Source: an uncultured Collinsella sp. (GTDB taxonomy: Bacteria > Actinomycetota > Coriobacteriia > Coriobacteriales > Coriobacteriaceae). From it: 8,001 nt of DNA. Location: the NCBI GenBank assembly GCA_900541285.1, contig UQJA01000094.1, forward strand, positions 1 through 8,001, in the 5' to 3' direction. A program made the position numbers and the translations under genes. The notes beneath the pieces are model-generated. The model did not search any database and was not told the DNA's origin. It saw nothing but the letters and a program-made list of their open reading frames with translations. Numbering within the stretch: the first letter of the stretch is position 1; each line of letters opens with the position of its first letter. Below, in pieces: positions 1 to 6,460 of the stretch.

Positions 1-48
1 TACGTCGGTCGGCTGTGTGCTGTTTTGGCGGGTTTGCAGCGTCGAGCC

Positions 49-76
49 GTTACGCGGTTTGGTAAAACCGCGTAAC
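49..76 (-). terminator. Perfect 12-bp hairpin at the 3' end of the DAHP synthase gene
   Basis: Bases 49-60 (GTTACGCGGTTT) are the exact reverse complement of 65-76 (AAACCGCGTAAC), with a 4-base loop. The stem reaches the first base of the region encoding the TAG stop of the DAHP synthase gene (76-78), which is where a transcript end would be expected. On the minus strand the hairpin is followed by GGCTCGACGC and not by a T-tract, so it is not a classical intrinsic terminator. It could be a U-less terminator, a 3'-end-protecting hairpin, or a palindrome with another role. Bases 1-48 hold no gene that I can recognise. Confidence 0.5.
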
Positions 77-1107
77 TAAATACGTTCCGCGATCTCGTGG
101 ATGAGGTAGTCGGTCTTTTCCCAGCCCAGGCACGGATCGGTGATCGACTTGCCAAAGACGCCGCCGTCGACCGGTTGGTTGCCGTCCTCCAGGTAAGACT
201 CGATCATAAAGCCCTTGACCAGCTTGGAGATGGACTCGTTGCGGCGGCAGCTGTCGAGCACTTCCTTGCAAATGCGATACTGCTCCAGCGGACGCTTGCC
301 CGAGTTGTCATGGTTACAGTCGATGATCGCTGCCGGGTTCGCATAGCCGGCGTGCTCGGTGTAGCGCTCGGCCAGGCGCTCGAGGTGCTCGTAGTGGTAG
401 TTGGGGTAGGTGCGGCCATCGAGGCCGATGTAACCACGCATAACGGCGTGCGCGAGCGGATTGCCGTCGCACTCGACCTCCCAGTTGCGGAAGATGAAGC
501 TCTGGTGCGCCTGCGCGGCGTAAATGGAGTTGAGCATAACGGTGGTAGAGCCGGCAGTGGGATTCTTCATGCCGACGGGTACCGAAATGCCGCTCGACAC
601 CAGGCGATGCTCCTGGTTCTCGACCGAGCGTGCGCCCACGGCCACATAGCTCAGCAGGTCAACGAGGTATTGGTAGTTGGACGGGTAGAGCATCTCGTCG
701 GCGGTAAAGAAACCGGTCTCCTCGATGACGCGCAGGTGCATGTGGCGGATGGCCTTGACGCCTTCGAGCAGGTCATCGGGCGCCTCGGGGTCGGGGTTGT
801 GCAGCAGGCCCTTGTAGCCAGTGCCCTTGGTGCGCGGCTTGTTGGTGTAGACGCGCGGAATGATGATGAGCTTGTCCTTGACCTCTTCGGCGGTCTTGGC
901 CAGTCGGTTCATATACTCGAGCACCGAATCCTCGCGGTCGGCAGAGCACGGGCCGATGATGAGCACCTTACGTGCGTCCTCGCCGGTAAAGACTTTGGCG
1001 ACCTCGGCGTCAAATGCCTGCTTTTTGGCGGTAAGCTCGGCAGAAAGCGACATTTCCTCGCGGATCTCCATGGGTATCGGCAGCCTGCGTTTGAATTCCA
1101 TGGCCAT
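76..1107 (-). CDS. aroG: 3-deoxy-7-phosphoheptulonate (DAHP) synthase, type I AroF/G/H family
   Basis: This cytoplasmic enzyme condenses phosphoenolpyruvate with erythrose 4-phosphate to give DAHP, the committed step towards chorismate and the aromatic amino acids. The 343-aa product is near the usual ~350 of the E. coli AroF/G/H group, and the family motifs are all present in order: GPCS (52-55, metal-ligand Cys54), IPRVY (83-87), KPRT (90-93), GARSVENQEHR (158-168), PVGMKN (177-182, Lys181), DCNHDNS (263-269, His266), MIESYLEDGNQ (301-311, Glu303) and GKSITDPCLGW (319-329, Asp324). There is no fused chorismate mutase or ACT domain. The start is the outer of two nearby ATGs, because GAGGAGG lies 5 bases upstream of it; Met3 would be too far. 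The gene is monocistronic by appearance. The family is certain, but which paralogue (F, G or H), and so which amino acid inhibits it, cannot be read from the sequence. Confidence 0.97.
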   Translation of the reverse strand: MAMEFKRRLPIPMEIREEMSLSAELTAKKQAFDAEVAKVFTGEDARKVLIIGPCSADREDSVLEYMNRLAKTAEEVKDKLIIIPRVYTNKPRTKGTGYKGLLHNPDPEAPDDLLEGVKAIRHMHLRVIEETGFFTADEMLYPSNYQYLVDLLSYVAVGARSVENQEHRLVSSGISVPVGMKNPTAGSTTVMLNSIYAAQAHQSFIFRNWEVECDGNPLAHAVMRGYIGLDGRTYPNYHYEHLERLAERYTEHAGYANPAAIIDCNHDNSGKRPLEQYRICKEVLDSCRRNESISKLVKGFMIESYLEDGNQPVDGGVFGKSITDPCLGWEKTDYLIHEIAERI

Positions 1108-1161
1108 AGGGGCCTCCTCAATCTATAGAAAGAGCAATAAGCGTTTTGTCGAATGTTCGGC

Positions 1162-1190
1162 ATTATCCGCTGTCGCACGCTAAAGTGCAA
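1162..1190 (-). promoter_or_regulatory. Candidate sigma70-type promoter of the DAHP synthase gene
   Basis: Read on the minus strand there is TTGCAC (1190-1185), a 17-base spacer, and GATAAT (1167-1162). The -10 matches TATAAT at 5 of 6 positions and the spacing is ideal; the -35 is weak beyond TTG. Transcription would begin near 1155, giving a leader of about 48 bases before the ATG at 1107. That is too short for a T-box or a peptide attenuator, and I see neither. Confidence 0.6.
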
Positions 1191-1205
1191 GCCCTTGTCA
1201 CCCCG

Positions 1206-1230
1206 AAACCTACCAAAAAGGGATAGGTTT
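1206..1230. repeat. Dyad AAACCTA-N11-TAGGTTT upstream of the DAHP synthase promoter
   Basis: AAACCTA (1206-1212) and TAGGTTT (1224-1230) are exact reverse complements. Two further CC/GG pairs can form inside with one bulge. It lies 15 bases upstream of the proposed -35 box. It could be an operator for control of aromatic biosynthesis or a hairpin; on the minus strand no T-tract follows it. Function is unassigned. Confidence 0.4.
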
Positions 1231-1322
1231 ATTTTGGTCGGTTTTATCTGGGAAAATGTCGGCACTCGCCGGAGGGGGGTCGGCGTACGGCACGCTGGAG
1301 CAAGTTGGATCTTCTGCGGCAT

Positions 1323-1562
1323 ACCCCGTGGGCAAAAAATGGCAAATATGAGTACTGTTGCTGGCGTAGTCTCATATCGAGCTTACAAGATAATAGGCAC
1401 AACAGCAAATATGTTCATTAACGTTGGCACACAGAAGCATGCTAACGGGCGTTTTGATTAATTTGAAGGCGTATAGAAGCCGCAAAGAGGTCATTTGAGG
1501 CGGTTTTGGCTGCTACTAAAAATGTAACAGTACTCATATTTGACCTTTTTTGGCCACAGGGT
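1323..1562. mobile_element. MITE-like 240-bp element with 37-bp inverted terminal repeats
   Basis: The ends at 1323-1359 and 1526-1562 are reverse complements at 33 of 37 positions. The inner 17 bases, CAAATATGAGTACTGTT (1343-1359) against its complement at 1526-1542, match perfectly. The outer part keeps ACCC, GTGG and a run of six A. The interior (1360-1525) is AT-rich compared with the GC-rich genes on both sides, carries no supported gene, and repeats GCAAATATG once more at 1405-1413. Each inner repeat end can also fold locally: ATATGAG (1346-1352) with CTCATAT (1371-1377), and CTGCTAC (1510-1516) with GTAACAG (1524-1530, 6 of 7 pairs). I see no clear target-site duplication, so it may instead be two copies of a short palindromic intergenic repeat, or two opposed protein-binding sites. 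I cannot assign it to a named family. Confidence 0.5.
1422..1447. repeat. Internal stem within the inverted-repeat element
   Basis: CGTTGGC (1422-1428) can pair with GCTAACG (1441-1447) through six Watson-Crick pairs and one G-U pair, with a 12-base loop. ATTAA (1417-1421) and TTAAT (1458-1462) lie symmetrically outside it. This adds to the folded character of the element but may be chance. Confidence 0.3.
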
Positions 1563-1616
1563 CCGGAAGGGGCTGTCAATCGGGCCCCAAGAGAGCTAAT
1601 TCGAGTGCCGTGGACG

Positions 1617-1650
1617 AAAAAACGGGGGCGCAGGTTGTCCTGCGCCCCCG
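1617..1650 (-). terminator. Strong intrinsic terminator of the marR-ABC operon
   Basis: Bases 1623-1634 (CGGGGGCGCAGG) pair perfectly with 1639-1650 around a 4-base loop. On the minus strand the GC-rich 12-bp stem is followed directly by six T (1622-1617). It begins 34 bases after the stop codon of the last ABC gene, as expected for a Rho-independent terminator, and should insulate the DAHP synthase gene from the operon. Confidence 0.93.
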
Positions 1651-1683
1651 CTCTCGGAAATTATCCATTCCCTGCGGTCGAAT

Positions 1684-3540
1684 TTACGCCGCTTCGTCGA
1701 ACTGCGAGTTGTACAGGTCGGCGTAGAAACCGCCTTGGGCGAGTAACTCGTCGTGCGTGCCCTTCTCGACGATGTCGCCGTCGCGAATCACCAAGATCAC
1801 GTCGGCGTTGCGGATCGTGGACAGGCGGTGTGCGATGACAAAGCTGGTGCGGCCCTGCATCAGCGCATCCATGGCGCGCTGAATGAGCTCCTCGGTACGG
1901 GTATCGACGTTGGAAGTCGCCTCGTCCAGAATCAGTGCCGGGCGGTCGGCCAAAATGGCACGGGCGATGGTCACGAGCTGGCGCTGACCCTGCGACAGGT
2001 TGGTGCCCTCCTCGTTGATCATAAAGTCGTAGCCACCGGCGAGCGTATGAATAAAGTGGTCGCAGCGTGCGGCGCGCGCAGCGGCCTCGACCTCGGCATC
2101 GCTCGCGTCGGGGCGTCCGTAGCGGATGTTCTCGCGGATGGTGCCGTTAAACAGCCAGGTGTCCTGCAGCACCATGGCAAACTCGCCGCGCAGTGCCGCG
2201 CGGTCCCAGTCGCGCACATCGACGCCCTCGACACGCAGCGAGCCGCCGTCCACGTCGTAGAAGCGCTGCAGCAGCTTAATGAGCGTGGTCTTGCCGGCGC
2301 CGGTGGGGCCGACGATGGCAATGGTTTGGCCGGGCTGCGCCTCGCAGCTAAAGTCGTGGATGATGGTCTTGTCGGGCGTGTAGCCAAACTTGACATGGTC
2401 GAACTCCACGTGGCCGGGGCGCTTCTCGGGAATCTGCGCGTCGGCCTTCTGCTCCTCCTCGGGCGCGGCCAGGAACTCAAACACGCGCTCGGTGGCGGCG
2501 GCCATCGACTGCATCGTGTTGCTCACGTTGCCCAGCTGCTGCACCGGCTGCGTAAAGTTGCGCACGTACTGGATAAAGCTCTGGATGTCGCCGGGCGTGG
2601 CATTGCCGGTCAGCGCGAGCTGCGCACCCACCACGACGACGCCCACGTAACCCATGTTACCCACCAAGCTCATAAGCGGCATCATCAGGCCCGACAGGAA
2701 CTGCGAGCGCCAGCCACTAATAAAGAGGCGGTCGTTTTGACGGTCGAACTCCTCGATTGAGGCCTCGGCGCGGTCGAACACCTGGATGACGTTCTGGCCG
2801 GCAAAGTCCTCCTCGATAATGCCGTTGACGGCGCCCAGAACCTGCTGTTGCTCGCGGAAGTACGGCTGCGAGAAGTGAATCATCACAGTCAGGATAATCG
2901 CGGCTGCCGGCAGCGTGAGCACGGTGACGCCGGTAAGCGGCAGGCTGATCGAAAGCATCATGACGATCACGCCGATAATCTGCGTCACCGACGTGATGAG
3001 CTGCGTCACGCTCTGGTTGAGCGACTGACCCAGCGTATCGACGTCGTTGGTGATGCGGCTGAGTACGTCTCCCTTGCTGTGGCCGTTGAAGTAACTCATC
3101 GGCACGACGGCAATCTTGGCGGCGATCTCCTTGCGCATGCGATAGCAAATCTTTTGCGTGACGCCGGTCATGAGCCAGCCTTGGATCAGGCTGCAGACAG
3201 AGCTCGCCAGATACAGGCAGAGCAAAAAGCCGAGCGTCTTGGCGATCCAGTCAAAGTCAACGTCGCCGGTGCCGTTGACCTTGGCAACCAGGCCTTCGAA
3301 CAGCTTGGTCGTAACCTGGCCGAGCACCTTGGGTCCCACAATGTTAAAGATGACCGAGCACACGGCAAAGGCGACGGCGGCAAACACGGCAATCTTGTGC
3401 TGGCCGATATAGCCGAGCAGCTGCCTCATGGTGCCCTTAAAGTCCTTGGCCTTTTCGCCGCGACGCATGCCGCCCATGCGGCCCATGGGACCGCGCTGGC
3501 GGGTGGGCTTGGGAATCTGAGTCTTGGTCTCGTCTGCCAT
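1684..3540 (-). CDS. ABC exporter half-transporter with the catalytically competent ATP site (heterodimer subunit)
   Basis: This is a membrane-domain/ATPase-domain fusion of 618 aa, the usual size for a half-exporter. A basic, Met/Gly/Arg-rich N-terminal tail (about 1-45) is followed by six membrane segments (roughly 47-68, 99-123, 176-198, 202-223, 283-308 and 315-335) and an ATPase domain from about 377. Visible motifs are Walker A GPTGAGKTT (411-419, Lys417), Q-loop Gln459, signature LSQGQ (515-519), Walker B ALILDE (535-540, catalytic Glu540), D-loop SNVD (543-546) and H-loop His571. LSQGQ in place of LSGGQ is the known mark of the partner that completes the degenerate site in TM287/288-like and LmrCD-like heterodimers. 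Its ATG overlaps the stop of the upstream gene by one base (TAATG), and AAGGAGG lies 9 bases before it, so translation is probably coupled. The likely role is drug or lipid-like substrate export at the cytoplasmic membrane; the substrate cannot be inferred. Confidence 0.93.
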   Translation of the reverse strand: MADETKTQIPKPTRQRGPMGRMGGMRRGEKAKDFKGTMRQLLGYIGQHKIAVFAAVAFAVCSVIFNIVGPKVLGQVTTKLFEGLVAKVNGTGDVDFDWIAKTLGFLLCLYLASSVCSLIQGWLMTGVTQKICYRMRKEIAAKIAVVPMSYFNGHSKGDVLSRITNDVDTLGQSLNQSVTQLITSVTQIIGVIVMMLSISLPLTGVTVLTLPAAAIILTVMIHFSQPYFREQQQVLGAVNGIIEEDFAGQNVIQVFDRAEASIEEFDRQNDRLFISGWRSQFLSGLMMPLMSLVGNMGYVGVVVVGAQLALTGNATPGDIQSFIQYVRNFTQPVQQLGNVSNTMQSMAAATERVFEFLAAPEEEQKADAQIPEKRPGHVEFDHVKFGYTPDKTIIHDFSCEAQPGQTIAIVGPTGAGKTTLIKLLQRFYDVDGGSLRVEGVDVRDWDRAALRGEFAMVLQDTWLFNGTIRENIRYGRPDASDAEVEAAARAARCDHFIHTLAGGYDFMINEEGTNLSQGQRQLVTIARAILADRPALILDEATSNVDTRTEELIQRAMDALMQGRTSFVIAHRLSTIRNADVILVIRDGDIVEKGTHDELLAQGGFYADLYNSQFDEAA

Positions 3541-5906
3541 TAGCGCTCGCCTCCTTCCATGACGGCTGCAATTTCTTCTTGGGTAAGCCCCAGCTCCTCG
3601 GCGGAAAGCTGCGACTGTGCGATCTCCAGGTACGCCGGGCAGCTGCGCAGCAGCTCCTCGTGCGTGCCGGTGCCCACTACGTGGCCGTCGTCGAGCACGA
3701 TGATCTGGTCGGCGTGCATGATGGTCGCGATACGCTGCGCCACGACCACGAGCGCGGCGTCGGTGACGTTTTTGGCGAGCTCCTCGCGCAGGCGCGCGTC
3801 GGTCTTGTAGTCAAGCGCGCTAAACGAATCATCGAAAACCACGACCTCGGGCTTCTTGGCCAGGGCGCGGGCGATGGCCAGGCGCTGGCGCTGACCACCC
3901 GAAACATTGGAGCCGCCCTGGCTGATGGGGGAGTCGTACCCGTCCTCACGCTCGGCGATAAAGTCCTCGGCCTGTGCGATGCATGCCGCCTTGTGCATGT
4001 CGTCATCGCTTACCATGTCGCCGGCAAATTTGAGGTTGCTCTCGACGGTGCCCGAGAACAGACGCCCCTGCTGCGGGATGTAACCAATGCGGCGGCGCAG
4101 CTCGGAAAGGGTCATGTCGCGCACGTCGATGCCGTCGAGCGAAATGCTGCCGCCCGTGACGTCGTACAGGCGCGGAATCAGCTGCACGAGCGTGGACTTG
4201 CCCGAGCCCGTGGAGCCAATGATGCCGAGCATCTGGCCGGCGTGCGTGGTGAAGTTCACGCCGCTGATGACGTCGGCGCGGGCATCGGGATACTGGAAGC
4301 TCACGTCGCGGAAGGTGAGCTCGCCGCGCGGCGCGCTGGCAGCAGGCAGTTTGGGCGAGACAGGGTCGTTGATACTCGTAGGGCAGGTGACGACCTCTTC
4401 CACGCGCTCGGCTGCGACTTCGGCGCGGGGCAGGATGACCGAAACCATGGTGAGGATCATAAACGCCATGACGATCTGCATGGTGTAGGAGATAAACGCC
4501 ATCATGTTGCCGACCTGCATCACGCCGTCGGACACGCCCTGCGCGCCAAACCAGACGATAAGCACGGTGATGCAGTTCATGACGAGCATCATGAGCGGCA
4601 TCATAAAGCTCATGGCGCGGTTGGTGTAGAGCTGCGTGGTCATTAGGTCGAGCGAAGCCTTGTCAAAACGCTCGAGCTCATGCTCCTCGCGGTTGAACGA
4701 GCGGATGGGCATAAGGCCGTCGAGCAGCTCGCGGGCGGTAAGGTTCACACGGTCCACAAAGCTCTGCATCTTTTTGAACTTGGGCATGGTGAGGCCCATA
4801 AGCACGCCGACGACGGCCGAGACCGCGATGATGGCCACGGCGATGGTCCACTCTAGGCCGGTATGGTTGGCCAGGACGCGCATGACGGCGACGATGCCCA
4901 TGACGGGGGCCATCAGACACATGCGGATAAACAGGGTTGCGGCCATCTGGATCTGCTGAATGTCGTTGGTACAGCGGGTGATGAGCGAGGCCTGGCTAAA
5001 CTTGCCCACCTCGGCCGGCGAGAAGTGCATAACCTTGTTGAAGGTCTCGCGGCGCAGGTCGCGGGCGATGGAGCAGGCGGTGCGCGAAGCCACGGCACCG
5101 GTCAGGATGGTGGCGACGAGCGAGATCAGGCACAGACCAAACATCGTGGTCGCCATGCGGCCCAGGTAGGCGTTCTGCACGTCGGCGGGGTCGATGCCCT
5201 GCGCCTTGTACTCGTCTTGCACATAGCTCACGGCGCGTTGGGTCACGATGGAGCCCGACATGGAGCCCATTTTGTCCGCCATATCGTTGGCGCCCTCGAC
5301 GAGCTTGCCCTGGTCGATTAGGCCGCCTTCAACGCCTAGACGCAGACCCTTCATGGTGATCTTACCGCCGTCGGCATCAATCTGCTTTTGCATGTTCTGC
5401 GCCGCTGCGGCCTTCTGCTGCATCTCGGCGAGTTGCTCGGGCGTCATCGCCGCCATCTGCTCGGGCGTGGGCATGGCCCGGGCGCCGCTGTTGTCTTTCT
5501 CGCCGGACGTGCCCATCATGTCGCCCATGGAGTTGGCATCGATGCCCTGGTTGAACGAAAGGACGACGGTCTCGGGCAGGCTCATGATGTCGGCAATCTT
5601 GCCGCCGTCGGCGCGCTCCTCCTCGGTGCCCTTGTACGTTCGAATGCCGTTATTGTCCGCCTTGCTAAACACAGCCTCCACAGCCTTGGCGTCCTTGGTG
5701 CTCATAAAGAGTTCGAGGTCGTCGAGCGATTCGGCACGGATGGTGTCGGGCACGGGCGACGCGATGCCGCCTTGCTGCACACCCACGTCGACGATGTCGC
5801 TCATATACGTAGGTAGCGCCAGATCGGCGTTGCAGCTGATTACGATGAGTACGATAGCTGCGAGCAGTGCCAGGATATGCTTTTTAAAGAGCTTGAGAAT
5901 CCTCAC
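3540..5906 (-). CDS. ABC exporter half-transporter with degenerate ATP site and large TM1-TM2 ectodomain (heterodimer subunit)
   Basis: This 788-aa half-transporter is about 170-200 residues longer than usual. TM1 (about 8-30) is followed by ADLALPTYMSDIVDVGVQQGG, which resembles many Firmicutes and actinobacterial homologues. An extra region then lies outside the membrane (about 36-250), before TM2 (252-275), TM3 (326-345), TM4 (352-374), TM5 (432-455) and TM6 (468-492). The ATPase domain starts near 528 and has Walker A GSTGSGKST (564-572, Lys570), Q-loop Gln612 and a canonical VSGGQ signature (668-672). Walker B is VVVFDD (688-693), with Asp693 where the catalytic Glu should be, and Gln724 replaces the H-loop His. 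These changes mark a non-hydrolysing site, as in the TM287-type subunit. The start is GTG: it overlaps the stop of the regulator gene by GTGA, and AAAGGAG lies about 9 bases upstream. It surely pairs with the next gene; the substrate is unknown. Confidence 0.93.
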   Translation of the reverse strand: MRILKLFKKHILALLAAIVLIVISCNADLALPTYMSDIVDVGVQQGGIASPVPDTIRAESLDDLELFMSTKDAKAVEAVFSKADNNGIRTYKGTEEERADGGKIADIMSLPETVVLSFNQGIDANSMGDMMGTSGEKDNSGARAMPTPEQMAAMTPEQLAEMQQKAAAAQNMQKQIDADGGKITMKGLRLGVEGGLIDQGKLVEGANDMADKMGSMSGSIVTQRAVSYVQDEYKAQGIDPADVQNAYLGRMATTMFGLCLISLVATILTGAVASRTACSIARDLRRETFNKVMHFSPAEVGKFSQASLITRCTNDIQQIQMAATLFIRMCLMAPVMGIVAVMRVLANHTGLEWTIAVAIIAVSAVVGVLMGLTMPKFKKMQSFVDRVNLTARELLDGLMPIRSFNREEHELERFDKASLDLMTTQLYTNRAMSFMMPLMMLVMNCITVLIVWFGAQGVSDGVMQVGNMMAFISYTMQIVMAFMILTMVSVILPRAEVAAERVEEVVTCPTSINDPVSPKLPAASAPRGELTFRDVSFQYPDARADVISGVNFTTHAGQMLGIIGSTGSGKSTLVQLIPRLYDVTGGSISLDGIDVRDMTLSELRRRIGYIPQQGRLFSGTVESNLKFAGDMVSDDDMHKAACIAQAEDFIAEREDGYDSPISQGGSNVSGGQRQRLAIARALAKKPEVVVFDDSFSALDYKTDARLREELAKNVTDAALVVVAQRIATIMHADQIIVLDDGHVVGTGTHEELLRSCPAYLEIAQSQLSAEELGLTQEEIAAVMEGGER
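5157..5801 (-). other. Extracytoplasmic insertion domain of the 788-aa ABC subunit
   Basis: These bases encode residues about 36-250, lying between TM1 and TM2, where typical half-exporters have only a short loop. The segment has no obvious membrane helix and contains acidic and polar runs, a Met/Gln/Ala-rich stretch (145-176) and a Gly/Asp-rich section (180-215). Topology places it on the outer face. I recognise no named domain in it. Longer TM1-TM2 loops occur in related transporters, so its presence is a family trait even if the sequence is specific. Confidence 0.6.
5421..5468 (-). repeat. Tandem 8-residue repeat TPEQxAxM in the ectodomain
   Basis: Two adjacent 24-base units (5421-5444 and 5445-5468) share TGCTCGGGCGT and encode TPEQMAAM and TPEQLAEM (residues 147-162). 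A Gln/Ala-rich stretch (163-176) follows. Together they look like a short helical or coiled-coil linker. The copy number could vary between strains. Confidence 0.6.
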
Positions 5907-6352
5907 TCGGCATCTCTCCTTTCTTGATTGCGGTCGATAATTTCGTTGGCACGTCTTAGAAGGCGCACCATCTCTTGGGTATCTGTTTCGCCAAGCTGCT
6001 CGAGGAAGGCCGCGGTGCGGTCCTCGAATTCCCGACGTTTGATTTCGATGACCTGGAATCCCTTGTCGGTCACCGTGACGTGTACGCGACGACGGTCGGT
6101 CTTTGAGTGCTCGCGCTCGACCCAGCCCTTGGCCTCGAGGGCGCGCAGGATATTGGCGATACGGGCGCTCGAGACCCAGGCGCGATCTGCGAGTTCGCTC
6201 GGCGTGAGCGAGCCGCCGGCGCGCATGAGGGCGCGCATGACGGCCATCTCGCCGCCGAGAGCTTTGTCCGCAAAGCGCGAAATACGCTGATGCATGCTGC
6301 CAAACTCAGTTAAGAGCTGACGCCCAAGCTCATGGAAATCGGTATCTTCCAC
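5903..6352 (-). CDS. MarR-family transcriptional regulator, probable repressor of the ABC operon
   Basis: The product is 149 aa, a normal length for this family of dimeric winged-helix regulators. A helical N-terminal dimer segment (about 6-45) is followed by the winged helix: SLTPSELADRAWVSSARIAN (48-67) carries the helix-turn-helix, then ILRALEAKGWVERE (68-81), and the wing with the family-typical TDRRR (85-89) and VTVTDKG (92-98). A C-terminal helix (about 100-145) completes the dimer interface. The start is GTG at 6352, with AGGGG about 6 bases upstream; the next in-frame Met (20) would remove the first dimer helix. It is the first gene of the operon and overlaps the ABC gene by 4 bp. By analogy with other MarR-exporter operons it probably represses its own operon and releases on binding an exported compound. 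The ligand cannot be read from the sequence. Confidence 0.93.
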   Translation of the reverse strand: MEDTDFHELGRQLLTEFGSMHQRISRFADKALGGEMAVMRALMRAGGSLTPSELADRAWVSSARIANILRALEAKGWVEREHSKTDRRRVHVTVTDKGFQVIEIKRREFEDRTAAFLEQLGETDTQEMVRLLRRANEIIDRNQERRDAE

Positions 6353-6398
6353 CGAAAACCCCTAACACTAGAAACTATTTTCGGTGAAAGATGATACC
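6341..6398. promoter_or_regulatory. Imperfect inverted repeat across the marR start: candidate autoregulatory operator
   Basis: CACCGAAAA (6350-6358) is the exact complement of TTTTCGGTG (6378-6386). The match continues outward as GGTATC (6341-6346) against GATACC (6393-6398), with unequal spacers. The 19-base centre holds the ribosome binding site, and the left arm includes the GTG start. The right arm also covers a possible -10 (TATCAT on the minus strand, 6396-6391). As DNA this suits a dimeric MarR protein; as RNA it could form a hairpin enclosing the start codon. Both readings are inference. Confidence 0.5.
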
Positions 6399-6425
6399 CG
6401 CATATTTGGGCCTCATGCAGTGGGC

Positions 6426-6454
6426 AATATAAAGAGCGCATAAAGAGTTAAAAA
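6426..6454 (-). promoter_or_regulatory. Weak candidate promoter for the marR-ABC operon
   Basis: On the minus strand TTTTTA (6454-6449) and TATATT (6431-6426) are 17 bases apart within an AT-rich stretch. The -10 is fair and the -35 is poor. A rival -10, TATCAT, sits at 6396-6391 inside the inverted repeat. One of the two probably serves the operon, but the sequence does not decide which. Confidence 0.3.
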
Positions 6455-6460
6455 ATTCAA

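Larger units (their letters stand above)
1108..1683. other. Gene-free region between the DAHP synthase gene and the ABC operon
   Basis: No convincing coding region lies in these ~575 bases. From left to right it holds the ribosome binding site and promoter of the DAHP synthase gene, the AAACCTA/TAGGTTT dyad, a GC-rich stretch at about 1258-1322 with a repeated GTCGGC (1258-1263 and 1279-1284), the AT-rich inverted-repeat element at 1323-1562, a weak GGGGC/GCCCC stem (1569-1573 and 1584-1588), and the terminator of the ABC operon at 1617-1650. Open frames across it lack ribosome binding sites and cross these elements. Confidence 0.7.

Noticed and set aside
97..1128. Long open frame antisense to the DAHP synthase gene (343 aa, plus strand)
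   Set aside because: It mirrors a gene with all catalytic motifs, has no family resemblance, and is of the kind produced by high GC at third codon positions.
1108..1322. T-box or leader-peptide attenuator upstream of the DAHP synthase gene
   Set aside because: The predicted leader is only about 48 bases, there is no T-box core sequence, and no Trp, Tyr or Phe-rich short frame or terminator is present.
1153..1461. 102-aa plus-strand frame in the intergenic region
   Set aside because: No ribosome binding site before its ATG. It crosses the promoter side of the DAHP synthase gene and one end of the inverted-repeat element, and the product resembles nothing known to me.
1569..1588. GGGGC/GCCCC stem as a second terminator
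   Set aside because: Only 5 bp with a 10-base loop and no T-tract on either strand; the strong terminator at 1617-1650 already serves the operon.
1506..1838. 110-aa plus-strand frame
   Set aside because: It runs through the ABC operon terminator and into the 3' end of the 618-aa ABC gene on the opposite strand.
1753..2760. 335-aa plus-strand frame antisense to the 618-aa ABC gene
   Set aside because: A shadow of a clear ABC transporter coding sequence; its His/Ala/Val-rich content reflects codon bias on the other strand.
3579..4646. 355-aa plus-strand frame antisense to the 788-aa ABC gene
   Set aside because: Antisense shadow of the ATPase and membrane domains, with no domain of its own.
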